This document shows, in pieces, positions 24,900 through 36,341 of a DNA stretch of 64,000 bases. The notes beneath the pieces were generated by a model. That model was given only the letters and a program-made list of their open reading frames with translations. It did no database searches and was not told where the DNA came from. The translations under genes were made by a program, and so were the position numbers. Every line of letters begins with the position of its first letter. Positions within the stretch are counted from its first letter, which is position 1. Location: assembly GCF_001625215.2 (NCBI RefSeq), contig NC_030384.2, forward strand, positions 45,046,390 through 45,110,389, in the 5' to 3' direction. This stretch comes from Daucus carota subsp. sativus (lineage: Eukaryota; Streptophyta; Magnoliopsida; Apiales; Apiaceae).

Positions 24900-25950
24900 A
24901 CTCAGAGAAAATTACTTATTAGCTGTATACCTGCAACTGCAAGCCTGCCCAAGCTGGAACAGATTCTGTACCGATTGACATATAGCTATATGAATCAGTA
25001 CATCGTAGTTTGGTTCCGGTTTGTTTTTTCTTAGCCGGTAATATAAAAATTATAAATTCAAACAGAAGAGTCACCAAGTGATGGCTAATTCAAATTTTCT
25101 ATTATGTTTTGTTATATATTCTGTATTTTTAAAGTTTTTCTTTGCTCATGGCGGAAAAATCAATTGTTTTAATTAAATATTAAGAAAATCAATATTGTTC
25201 TGCAATATTGATAAGAACGATCATATTGAAGTCACAGCAATAAATTGCATCCCAACAAAAGTAAGACTCATTGCTTAGCTAATGATAATAATATGATAAG
25301 AGCCATGCATCATCTTCAGTACCATGACTTTTGCAAGACCCAACAAAGCAGATCAGAAATCTCTCTCCCTTCTGCAACTTTTCTGATTCTTTGGATTCGT
25401 TTGGTATCAACTTTCCAACACATGGTAAGTAAATTCTAGTGTGTGTTTATATATAATAAGCAGTTCCAGTTGGGGAATGTTTATTTCTCCTTTTGTTCAA
25501 ATGTTCATTTGCATTGGGCTGTGCATTAAAATATTTCGATTCATATCAGGTTTCCTATATTTGAACATTGGATTTTCATAGAATACAATAAGCTGTTTTG
25601 TTCTGCTCAAATATATTTCTGGCACTCCATTGCATTTGCTTTTAACAAGTTTCTGCTTCTTGGTCTGTATAAATACTGCTAGATGCATTTTGGATGGACA
25701 TCGACTTGAGTTTTGAACATGATGAAATAGTAAATTAGTAATACCAGCTTAAGCCGAAGCTGTTGCCCTACTTTCATTCTATTTTGTAAAGTATCAACTG
25801 CGCAAAATAGTGGATACAATAACAAGCCTTCCATTCAGTCGAGTGGTAGATATCCTCTGATTAATACTGAGTGTCAAGTTATTAACTTGAAGAGTTGTAC
25901 TTTTGTAGGACTAATTATGTATATTAACTCTATTGCAGATATACAACAGC
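24900..25950. other. MATE5 leader region, duplicate of the MATE4 leader
   Basis: It matches 19036-20149 closely, including the motif AATATTGATAAGAACGA and the donor CACATG|GTAAGT at 25424/25425. The acceptor TATTGCAG ends at 25938, giving a 514-bp 5'-UTR intron. Only one copy of the 47-bp repeat is present (near 25731). No other gene is seen. Confidence 0.65.
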
Positions 25951-28786
25951 ATGGAGGGGAGTGTGGATGAAAATTTGCTTATGGAAGTTCGAAGAGCAGA
26001 AGAGGAAGGGACATTCAAAGACAGGGTATGTACAGAGTCCAAGAAAATGTGGATTGTGGCTGGTCCTGCAGTATTTTCAAGATTTTCAACGACCGGAGTT
26101 GGTATCATTAGCCAAGCTTTCATTGGCCATATTGGACCCACAGAGCTTGCTGCATATGCTCTGGTGTCAACTGTGTTACTTAGATTTGCAAACGGCATAT
26201 TGGTAGATTTTCCATGTCTTTTGTTTCTTTCTTATTTTGTTTTCCTTACATGACATTCCACATCGTTCAGAATAAAAGTGATTGAGCCCGTTATAAGTAT
26301 AAGTCAGAAAATAAATACCAAATTGCTAGCTCTTTTGGACTGAGTGTGGGGCTTGGGGCTTTATAATGGGCTCAAACACTCTTATTCAGATGATATGGTG
26401 TGTTATCAAGTTGTTGATTGTTGAATATGTCCCTGCTACCCGGTTGCCAGTTCAAACATCTTAATGACATTGTTAATGAAAGAATAAAATTTTGTTTTAA
26501 ACCTGCAGTTGGGAATGACTAGCGCATTGGAGACGCTATTTGGCCAATCATTTGGTGCAAAACGATATGACATGCTTGGAGTTTATCTTCAAAGATCGTG
26601 GCTTATTCTGTCCATATGCTCAATTATTCTATCACCGCTATTTATCTTCACCACCCCAATTTTAAAAGCTCTAGGCCAGGAGGAAGCCATTGCTGAAGTG
26701 GCTGGAACCATTTCACTCTGGTTAATCCCCGGGTTATTTTCCTTTATGGTATCCTGCACCTGCCAAATGTTCCTCCAAGCACAGAGCAAGAATAAGATTA
26801 TTGCATACCTGGCAGCATTTTCACTGGCAATCCATGTATTTCTCTCATGGCTCTTAACAGTAAAATACAAGTTTGGACTAAATGGGGCCATGGTTTCCAC
26901 AATTTTGGCATTTTGGCTCCCTAATATAGGTCAACTTATTTATCTTTTTGGTGGATGGTGCCCAGAGACATGGAAAGGTTTTTCCATGTTGGCCTTCAAG
27001 GATCTCTGGCCTATTATCAAGCTCTCTCTGTCATCTGGTGTTATGGTCTGGTACGTCTAGTTCACCACTACGCAAACTTATTTGACAAGTCTTCACGTTA
27101 CTCATTGATTATGAGATTTTAAGAAGTAAACCAGGTTTTGCTCTTAATAATTTCTTTTTAATATCACAATATATTTGAATCTCCTCACTCGGACAATCTT
27201 CTGGTTAAAGCATTTATCACATGAGTCCAAAGGGAATTGTGTTGTGTTAGTTGCGCTATTATTACAGTGGTGCTGAATATGGCGCTCGTGTGTGCCCAGA
27301 ATACTTGGTTTAAAGCCAAAAATGAAGTGACCATATTGTACGCTATGGTGAGTTTATGCCATTAAATCTAGAATTGTACTTTCGCAGCCTAGAACTCTGG
27401 TACAACACGATTCTAGTTCTGTTAACAGGAATCATGAGAAACGCTGACATTGCTATTGATGCTCTTTCTATATGGTAAGTCTGTATACACAATATCGTTC
27501 TATCCAAATATAAATGGTATAATTGGTATAATACTACAACTTCCGAGCATTTAAAATTTGAAAATTTCTTCATTTTGGCAGCATTAATATCAATGGTTGG
27601 GAACTGATGATATCTCTTGGTTTCTTTGCTGCGGCTAGGTATGATCAACTTTGTTATGCCATGTAGTCATCCTTCTTTTTTTTAAAATATACATTTTTGG
27701 GCCATCAAAGAAAAGAAGAGAGAGCTTTCACTACCCTTATGACCTTGTTGCATTTCCACCATTTTTTACATTTTAGTCACCAATCTTTACTTGTTTGTTC
27801 AAAAATCTAGTGTGAGAGTGTCTAATGAGCTTGGAAGAGGAAGCTCTACAGCTGCAAAGTTCTCCATCATGCAGATAGTGCTGACATCATTTGCTATCGG
27901 ATTTGTGCTATTTATAATTTTCTTGTTCCTTCGGGGATGGCTAGCTTACATATTTACGGAAAGTACTGAGGTTGCTGCTGCTGTTGCTGATTTGTCACCA
28001 CTATTGGCGGGTTCCATACTTCTAAATAGCATTCAACCAGTTCTTTCTGGTAAATCTGTATTCCAAGTGTTGACTTAGTTCCAAGTATTACGAATTATTT
28101 CTTTAAAGAAACCAGGTTAGGAAAGTTTAAAAGGGAAAAGGCTGCTTAAACATATTATGATCTTGTACAACTACAATTTTTTTTTTTTTTGGCAAAACAA
28201 TGTGGCTTTGTAGCTTATCATGGACGATTTGTTTTTAAAGGTGTTGCTGTTGGGGCTGGCTGGCAAAGCATCGTGGCATACGTCAACATTACATGCTATT
28301 ACCTAATCGGAATTCCAGTTGGAGTAGTGCTTGGCTATGTTCTCCAGTTTCAGGTTAAAGTGAGTTTTTTCATCTTCCATTTGAAGTTCTTTGATTTGTG
28401 AGTACAGAATATTAATCAAGCAGCGGGGAAAAAAAATCCAAAAGCCTTGTTTGAGAAGTCTCTCATGAATTGTGATCTCAAATACAGCTATGATGCTCAT
28501 TACTAATGTGGATGAACTAAAATAATCTAAAGAAATTTTGGATGACTGTAGGGTGTTTGGGTTGGAATGCTGTTCGGCACACTCATTCAAACAATTGTAC
28601 TAATGATAATTACTTACAAGACGGACTGGGAGAAACAGGTAATGTATTTTTCCTAAATGATCCTGTAAGATGTTTCCGGGTGTCGAGTATGTGCTAACAA
28701 ATTTGAAATATGGGCAGGTATTGCTTGCCAGACAACGGATAAGCAAGTGGTCTGTACAAGCTGAAGAAGATGAACAGAAGGCATGA
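25951..28786 (+). CDS. MATE efflux transporter, DETOXIFICATION 21-like, array copy 5
   Basis: Exons 25951-26202, 26509-27050, 27388-27474, 27582-27638, 27811-28049, 28241-28359, 28552-28638 and 28718-28786 give 483 aa in frame. It is a complete MATE fold, closest to copy 4 in leader, intron 1 and introns 3 to 5. Several otherwise constant positions differ: Phe at residue 95 (LETLFGQSFGAK, Cys in all other copies), Trp at 356 in LRGWLAYIF (Arg elsewhere), and Gly in place of Cys in LLAGSILLN. The tail is shortened to AEEDEQKA. These changes could reflect relaxed constraint or a new substrate; the frame is fully open. Intron 6 is short, about 190 bp. Confidence 0.91.
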
Positions 28787-29991
28787 GAATCAAATAAAAT
28801 TACTCATTGTTAGCTGCATTCCTGCAACTGCAATCCTTCCCCGGCTAAAGTGAAATGAGTATCGAAAAAATATAGTAGCAAATTTAGTCAGTACATCGTT
28901 GATAGGTTCTAGTTTTTTATTCGGATGAAACAATTGAGACCCCAGTACATCCGTGGCTCAGACAGAGGTACATCTGTTGTTATAATATAGCAATATCGAC
29001 TATAGTCCGATCATATGCCAAATAGAATCTCGAAATTCAGTAGTTATAAGAACAATAATCCAATGTATCGACTCTAAAAGCTCAGAAACCGCGACGTGAG
29101 ATATAATTAACCACAAGCATGGGGTCCGTTGTCGGTAGAATCTGTTGTTATAATATAGCAATATCGACTATAGTCCGATCATATGCCAAATAGAACCTCG
29201 AAATTCAGTAGTTATAAGAACAATAATCCAATGTATCGATTCTAAAAGCTCAGAAACCGCGACGTGAGATATAATTAACCACAAGCATGGGGTCCGTTGT
29301 CGGTAGAAATCGGCATATGTGGGTCGTATACTTAAGAGGAGAGGAAACAGATTCTATTGATTTTTGTTCAATTATCGGGGATGTTTGGATTAACTTAAAA
29401 GAAGTAACTAAATAAATAAGTGGAAACTCTGGGAGATTAATTAGTATTCTCAGATTTTTGAAAGTGTTTCCACTTATTTATACAAACGGGTCAAGAAAGG
29501 CAGCCAAAAGCATTTTCTGCTTCAGCAAACCAAACAGGCTCATTCTGGATGGTTTCAAGAGCACATAATTGTTCAGATAGTTTTAATTAATTAATAATTA
29601 TAATTGAATCAACACACTAACTACATAGATATTAAAATATGTTAAAATTCTAGGGTAATCGGGTCCATCCTGTTTACACAATAATTGGCTTCTAAGCTAA
29701 AAAATTACAATTATTAAGTAACTAGAAAGACAAGCTTAAATCTGAAACACAAGCTTCATATAACCAAACCCTGATCGCACATCGGACAAATTTTATGTTT
29801 CATATTGGTTCCACATAATCAGAAACCAATTTCATCTGTTGTATAGTTTCGCCTGCAGGTTCCCTGCTTCACATGCGCATGCACACACATATCCTTCTAT
29901 ATCGTTAAAGAAAACACACACTACTGCACCCACAAGGCTTCTACCGTCTGCCAAAAACTAGGGATTGCTTTGATCACACAAATGACGAAAT
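28787..29991. other. Spacer with a 168-bp tandem duplication, end of the MATE array
   Basis: No gene is seen between the MATE5 stop and the eIF5B stop (convergent genes). The main structure is the direct repeat at 28973-29308. Near 29380-29490 AAATAAGTGGAAAC pairs with GTTTCCACTTATTT, perhaps a small MITE. The last few hundred bases include the eIF5B 3' UTR. Confidence 0.5.
28973..29308. repeat. 168-bp tandem direct duplication
   Basis: Unit 1 (28973-29140) and unit 2 (29141-29308) start TCTGTTGTTATAATATAGC and end GTTGTCGGTAGAA. I found only about two base differences (AATCTCG against AACCTCG; CGACTCT against CGATTCT), so the duplication is recent. Confidence 0.92.
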
Positions 29992-32900
29992 TCACTGGAT
30001 TTTAAACAGCTTTTTCAGATTGACGACCAACTTCCGCAAATTATCAGACAGCTCATCCTGTATATGATTACCAATAATGAAATTTAAAATGCTAAAACTA
30101 CATCAACTAAACAAAATAGTAAATTAACTGAATTAATTCAATGCAAAAAATATAGCTTAAAAGAACAATGAAGAGGAATTTATTTGACTTACCCAATAAA
30201 GTTCCTTCAGTATGTCAATCGACCTCCCAGACAAGTGGCTGACAAGCAGATCTTCAGTATTGAATTGTCTGCCGAACATCATTTGCTTCTCAAGCGAATT
30301 GCTTCCAGTTATCTACATGGTACATATATAGCAAATGAGTACCAAGCTTTGTTTGATATTATCCCATGAATGATTTATACAGTACCCGTCGATTTTTTTC
30401 TTTTTACAAATAGTAAGACCGCTTGATCTAATTCATTAATTGTAAAGAACAGCCAAACTAACAGAATTATAGGTACTGGAATCCTTGAATCTTAAATGTA
30501 TCGACTTCACAATTAAAGTTCAGGGGTTTAGCACCTTAATGGACACCGCACTGCCCTTCTTAGCAAGATCAACTGGCTGCTCGTTATTTCTAATGTGAGT
30601 TATCCGACCGATATCAATAAATTCCTTCTGGGAAATACATATTGGAGTTCCAACCTGCACAAATATTAAAATCCAATATATTAATTATTAATGTGACAGA
30701 TAAAAGGGATGAAAAGGATCAAATTAAATTTGTAGCAGTAGACTTAAAAATGTAGCAATGCAAGATGCAACTATAAGAAATTGCAGCACCTTGGCGATTC
30801 CCTCAAGAACATCAACACCTAAAATAATTGGATCCTTCTTGTTAAACACACGGCCCGGTATAATCTTAAGCACACATGGAAATACTGTTTCATCAGCAAC
30901 TTCCTTCTTCTTTTCCTCCTTATGGGTATTAAGGTAGGCCTTGAACTGATGGATCAAGGAGTATATGGTATCAGCAATGAATATTCTTACACCATACTTA
31001 TCTGCGAGTTCCCAAGCGTCTGGTGATACTTTGACATCAAAAGCCAAGATGGTTGCGTACTCTTTCTTCTTCTTCTCAAGCATTACTCTGGCCTTCATGA
31101 CATCCTTCTTGTGGACAGGGCCTATGCCTATACCACCCACAGGTATATTTACTTCTGGGGTTTTCAAAAAATCAAGCAATGCTTCCAAGGAACCGAGAGT
31201 AGGCGCTTGAACACAAATCCCTTTACCAGTTTTATCAGTTCTGTCCATGACTGTCTTCTTATCTCCCATAGTCAACTTTTTGATTACTTCCAAATCATCA
31301 TCAGGCCCGACCACGAATATATTGGTGCCTGCTATTGCGTGCTTAAGATCCTGCACAAATGAAATCACAATGACTTTCACAAATGGACAACTTGAAGAAG
31401 AAGCTTATCAGACCTCAAAACTGATATTTCCAGTAAGGGGCAGCTATACTTGCTCATCAGAAAGGATAGATACATACACAGACAGATCACAAGAGGCGTA
31501 GAAGGAAAAAAAAACTTGGAGAGAGCATGTGGACAAACAGTACCGACAAGAGATAAACCCTCTAAAAACAGACTCTAGACAGCTGACTTGATCTTAAAGC
31601 TTATAGTTCCTTCCAAGCAAAAGTAAGAAACACAAACAATATGCCAAACAAAAGGATTCAAGTTTTTTCTTCACCTGTGCAGCAATCTTGATAAACTGGG
31701 CAGCCTTAATTTCTTTATGGTGAAGATAGGTACCCTGAAACAGAAAACAACCGTTCGTTCCAATTAATGAACTTAGATTGCTAGTTCCAATAGATAATAA
31801 AAAAAACAAACTATTTTGAGAAGACAACTAATTCAGAGACTGGTTGTATTAGTTTATAAGTCTGCGAAAGTGACTTCCAGCGAACCACCACATCATAACG
31901 CTGCTGTGGTCTGACACAGTGAGACATCTTTACGGACGAAAAGTGCAAGGCTTGGGCAAACCAATTTAGAGAGGAGAAGAATATATTTCACTTCCATCTC
32001 TCCAAATTGTTTAAATGGGTGTAATAAAACCACAGCATACTGACTAGTTCATAATAGTTATGACCTTAAAAAGAACACGATGAATATTGGCGATACTTGC
32101 ATATAACTGTTTATGGACATAATCCATCAAGTAGTTTTCCCTAACATCTTAAGGTTTAAAGCGAAAGAGCCAGAATCTGGTAATTCTTATATGCACTCTA
32201 TCAACAGTTTATTCTCATCCTTTCTTACTGATCTGCTGTTCATTTCTAAGACAGGCTTTTCAGAGAGCCTGAGTTTTAAAAATATAATATCCACTAGGTA
32301 GATGTCTTGGCATCTTAGGGTTTTGGGCAGAGATGCACATAAAAACCATTAGTCAGCATTTATCGAGTAAAATTGGCCCTGTCCAGGCCCCCACTGGACC
32401 TTTTCAGACCAGATTTTTTTAGGGTATTACCAAGCCAAACCAGACGACCTTTTCTATGTGCATCTCTAGTTTAGGGGGAGTTGGTCATCGGAAAAAAACT
32501 GTACAGTGGTATGCTGTATATGCCCATGGTAATATCAAAATCGCATTTAGCACAAAATCTTTGTTCCAAATGAATAACTGATGCAAATTACAGCGAATTA
32601 ATGTTCTAAATTAACCCTTAGCATGGCAAAAAAAAAAACAATGGAAGTGAAAGTTATACAAAGAATAATCAGGAGAGAGTTTTACCTTAACACGTAGTTC
32701 CTTCATTGGATGGGGAGTAGATAATGCTCGTATTGTCGTCACAATCGGTCCCTTGAAATAAATTATGCTTAGTTACTTGAATCCATCATTTGACTTAAAC
32801 TTAACAGTGACATTCAAATGTTTACCTGCATACCACAGACAACTATCTGATCACCTTCATGAAGCACGCCATTAACCAACACCACATCAATTGTAGTCCC

Positions 32901-35364
32901 ATCACCTTCGCTGGCTTTAACCTCTAAAACTGTACACTGACAAAGAATACCAGAAGAATCTCAGAAATAAAATAAATTGATTCTCTCTTACATAACTAAG
33001 CTAAAAGCTACAAAGGTAATCCACCTGCAATTTTTCGCTGTACGTAAGTTTATCAACCATAGTCTTCTGACACCATTTCACTAATAACAGTAGCATATCC
33101 GGGATGCCTTCACCACTGTAAATCACAAAGCTGCTTTAAAAGTTCTATAAAGAAAAGGATTTGCAAAGATAAACATATAGCTTATGTACCTGATTGCACT
33201 TGTAGGTACAATACTGATAGTCTCTCCCATATCTTTGTTCTTAATTTTATAGTACAGGTCACTATTCCATCCTTGTTCCTTGAAATTTCCAATAATCTGA
33301 AGTTGTCCCAAAATAACATTGTAAGTAGACATGCATGCCCGAGAGAAGTTTAGAAGAAAAACGGATGATATATTACCTCAGTAAGCCTCTTATTAAATTC
33401 ATTCTGGACATCTTTACACTGTTGATTCTTTGCCTTCACAAATGGTGCGTTTTGACAAGTTTTCCATCCATACAATCTATCCACCTGAAAGTAAAACTTC
33501 AATGTTAAGAAGCCAGAAACGGCAAGGAATAGAATATGAAAAATGCACTTGAAAGGTAAACTGCAGACTACGTTACCTTGTTCAAAGCAACAATGAACGG
33601 TGTCTTCCTCATTTTCAACAGTTTGAGTGATTCCACAGTTTGTGGTTTTAATCCATCCATTATGTCCACAACTAAAATTGCAATATCACATAACCCAGAT
33701 CCCCGAGAGCGCAAATTTATGAACGATTCATGACCAGGGGTATCAATAATCAATAAGCCTGGAACTTTAAGTGCTGCATCAGGTTTCAATTCCCTGGTCT
33801 TATCCTTCAAGATTTCTGCCGGAAAATATGTTGCACCAATTTGTTGAGTAATTCCTCCGGCTTCATTTTCCTGAACATTAGTTCCACGGATACAATCAAG
33901 CAGCTTGGTCTTTCCAGCATCGACATGACCCATAATACAGCAGATTGGGGACCTGAGATTTTCACTATCTGCTTTTTGAGAAACTTTTTTCTCTGCTATA
34001 GCTCTCTGTTTAGAGTCGGCTGCAACATCGCCTATTAGCAGGCTTTTAATATTATCCTGGAATTCCACTAGTGCAGTTGAGGACACCTTCTCTGTAAACA
34101 TTGATGGTTTGGTATAGCAAGTGACAGTAGGTGAACTTTTTATACCATTATTTAAGACCGATTTGGGCTCCAACTCAGTTTGTTCATCATCAAATTCAAT
34201 GTACTTACCAAGAATATCAAGATCATAGTCATCCAAACCCTTTGCATCCCATTCTTCATCATCATCTTCCTCCGTTACATCCTCTTCCACCACATCAGGT
34301 TCCCCCTTCACATCCATTAGGTTCATTTCTTCAACCTCCTCAGTTTCAAGAGAATCCAAACAGGGCATCGCTTCCTGCTTTTTATTTGCTTCTGTGATTT
34401 CATTAGTGTTAGACGAGGTACACCCATTTTCTTGCGAATGTGGATTTGACTTCTTTGTCTGATACTCGGGCCGTTTTAGTGCAGTACTAGTGAGGGGTAG
34501 ACCTCCAGCACTGGCAAGAAACTGGTTCCTCATTGCCTCCAGCCGACGGGCTTCTTCTTTCTGTTTGCCTGTTAAAATTTTACCTTCTTGCTTCTTCCTC
34601 AAACGTTTCTCCTTTTTTAATCTCTTTCTCTCTTCTGCTTCTCTCACCAGTTTTTCTTGCTCTAGCCTCTCTTGTTCTTCCTTCTTTAACCTCTCCTCTT
34701 CTTCCCTGTTTTTTCTCTCCGCCTCAGCCTTTATCTTTGCAAGTCTCTTTTGCATATTCTTGACATGTTTCGAGACTTTCTTCTCCTCTCCTGCTACTTG
34801 ATTTATTATCTCTTCGTGTTTCTCTTCTGCAGAAGAGGCGGCAGCAGCAGCAGCAGCAGCCTTCTTCTCTTTTTTCCTTTCTTTTTTCTTTCTCTTCTTT
34901 TTTGCAGCAGCAGACATCTCTGAATTGCCTTCTTCAATTTCACTCACCACTCCATTACCTGCAGCCACATTCGCTTCAGTTTGATCAATCAGAACATTAT
35001 TATCCGCGCTTGCTGAAGGTGAGGCTACACCGAGTTCTGCTAGAATCTTATCAAGGTCATCTTCTTCCCGTACAATCTTTCCGCCTTTCTTTCTCCTCTT
35101 ATTGCCTTTCAAATTTACCACTACATCATCACCGGTATCTTTACTTCCGCTAGCACTTGTACCGCGATTTTCATCATCACTAGAGGCAATGTAGCCATCC
35201 TGATCTCGGACACCTAAATTCTCGACATCACCATCATAATCCTCAAGAAACTCCAAACCCAAAGTAGTAAACATAGAACTAGTCACAACAGAACCATCAT
35301 CATCAACAACTTCACCATCCATCTTTTTCGACTCAGCCCCCTCAATAGGCTTCGTTTGAGACAT
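29992..35364 (-). CDS. Eukaryotic translation initiation factor 5B (eIF5B/IF2-type GTPase)
   Basis: Eleven exons on the minus strand join in frame to 1065 aa: 35364-33577, 33484-33377, 33296-33190, 33115-33025, 32936-32826, 32751-32686, 31734-31675, 31350-30790, 30654-30535, 30312-30193 and 30057-29992. The N-terminus (about 1-460) is acidic/lysine-rich with [13 protein letters not shown] and long Glu/Arg coiled coil. The GTPase follows: G1 GHVDAGKT (479-486), GGIT, G3 DTPGHESF (541-548) and G4 NKVD (595-598, split by intron 1). Then come the IF2 barrel ([18 protein letters not shown]), the domain III part and the C-terminal barrel with a lysine-rich helix that binds eIF1A. It joins the 60S subunit to the 48S complex in the cytosol. 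The N-terminal region is shorter than in many plant eIF5Bs. Start: first ATG of an open exon with no upstream in-frame ATG seen. Confidence 0.95.
32328..32469. mobile_element. Short hAT-like MITE in eIF5B intron 6
   Basis: CAGAGATGCACAT at the left pairs with ATGTGCATCTCTAG at the right, about 140 bp apart, within the 951-bp intron 31735-32685. The ends resemble hAT termini. The flanking octamers (GTTTTGGG, TTTAGGGG) are similar but not identical, so the target duplication is uncertain. Confidence 0.6.
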
Positions 35365-35699
35365 CAGTCTTGAGTGACTTCACACAACTAAAAAATTCCC
35401 ACAAAATCCCTAATACAAACCAAAATCAAATAAAACAACAAACATATTTATACGCAAGAATGAAGCATATATAAACAGTTTTAAGCAATCACATAAATTT
35501 TGAATGTCGCTAAAATTAAAATTTACAAAACACCATGCAGACAATTATATACCAAAAAGATTTGAAAATCTTATACCAATGGATATTACAAATCAACGAG
35601 GACAATTGATTTATGCGACAGCAACGTGGTGAATCTTTACTCTCCAGTTTGGCCAGCTCTTAATGAGTCGCAACTTAAAAAGTACTATATATACTACTT

Positions 35700-35740
35700 T
35701 GGGAATCTATCAAAACCCTAAACTAATAAGGGTTTTGGCA
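35700..35740 (-). promoter_or_regulatory. Telo-box-like motifs upstream of eIF5B
   Basis: AAACCCTAA at 35714-35722 is followed by the inverted AAGGGTTTT near 35729-35737, about 350 bp above the eIF5B ATG. AAACCCTAA (telo-box) is common in promoters of plant translation-apparatus genes, which fits this gene. The role is inferred from position only. Confidence 0.5.
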
Positions 35741-35891
35741 CTGAAAACTGATTGTCGCGGAAGTTTCATGTAACATACAGCTCTACATGGAATTTTCTTT
35801 TTCCAGTATTCGCTGTAATTTTGCCAATATTAATAAAGTTTTTAACGAATAAGCATATGTGTTAATTATTCTCTTTTAAAATCAAATCTTA

Positions 35892-36341
35892 GAGCGTGTT
35901 TGGTTCATGGTTAATGAGTTGACGGGAATCGGAACTTTAATCTTATAACAAGTGTTTGGATTAGTTATTTGGTACTCCCTCTGTCCCATTTTAACTGATG
36001 TTTGACTTTTTGACACGTATATTGAGGTGTAAAAAAATAGTATCTACGCTTAATAAAAAGATTTAATTCTTATATCAAATAAAAGTTTAGATTCTAAACT
36101 TTTATTTGATATAAATTTTATAAACAATAATTATGTTTAGATGTGATTTTTTTAACACCTTAAAATACGTGTAAAAAAGTCAAAAGCAGTTAAAATGGGA
36201 CAGAGGGAGTACTATGGAATGAGAATCCCAAAGGAAGTTAAATCATACCCTTCTCACCTCTGGGTTATCATACCATTATCATTCCCATTAACCTCCATTC
36301 TCATCCTGACTCTCATTCTCAACCTCAATCCAAACGTCCTT
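35892..36341. mobile_element. Harbinger-like MITE interrupted by a Stowaway MITE
   Basis: Outer ends read GAGCGTGTTTGG and CCAAACGTCC and are flanked by TTA on both sides (35889-35891, 36342-36344), fitting a PIF/Harbinger-type MITE. The ends pair only imperfectly, so this outer element is less certain than the inner one. Cut out the inner element and the two outer halves join to a roughly 210-bp MITE. Confidence 0.5.
35975..36209. mobile_element. Stowaway MITE with intact TIRs and TA duplication
   Basis: CTCCCTCTGTCCCATTTTAA at 35975 is matched by its reverse complement ending GGGACAGAGGGAG at 36209, with TA on both sides. Pairing continues inward (ACTGATGTTTGACTTTTT against its partner), and the centre is a second palindrome (AAAGTTTAGATTCTAAACTTT). 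The whole 235 bp could fold into one hairpin. Confidence 0.9.

Noticed and set aside
34131..35153. Several plus-strand frames of 65-103 codons
   Set aside because: They are antisense shadows of the low-complexity eIF5B N-terminal exon.
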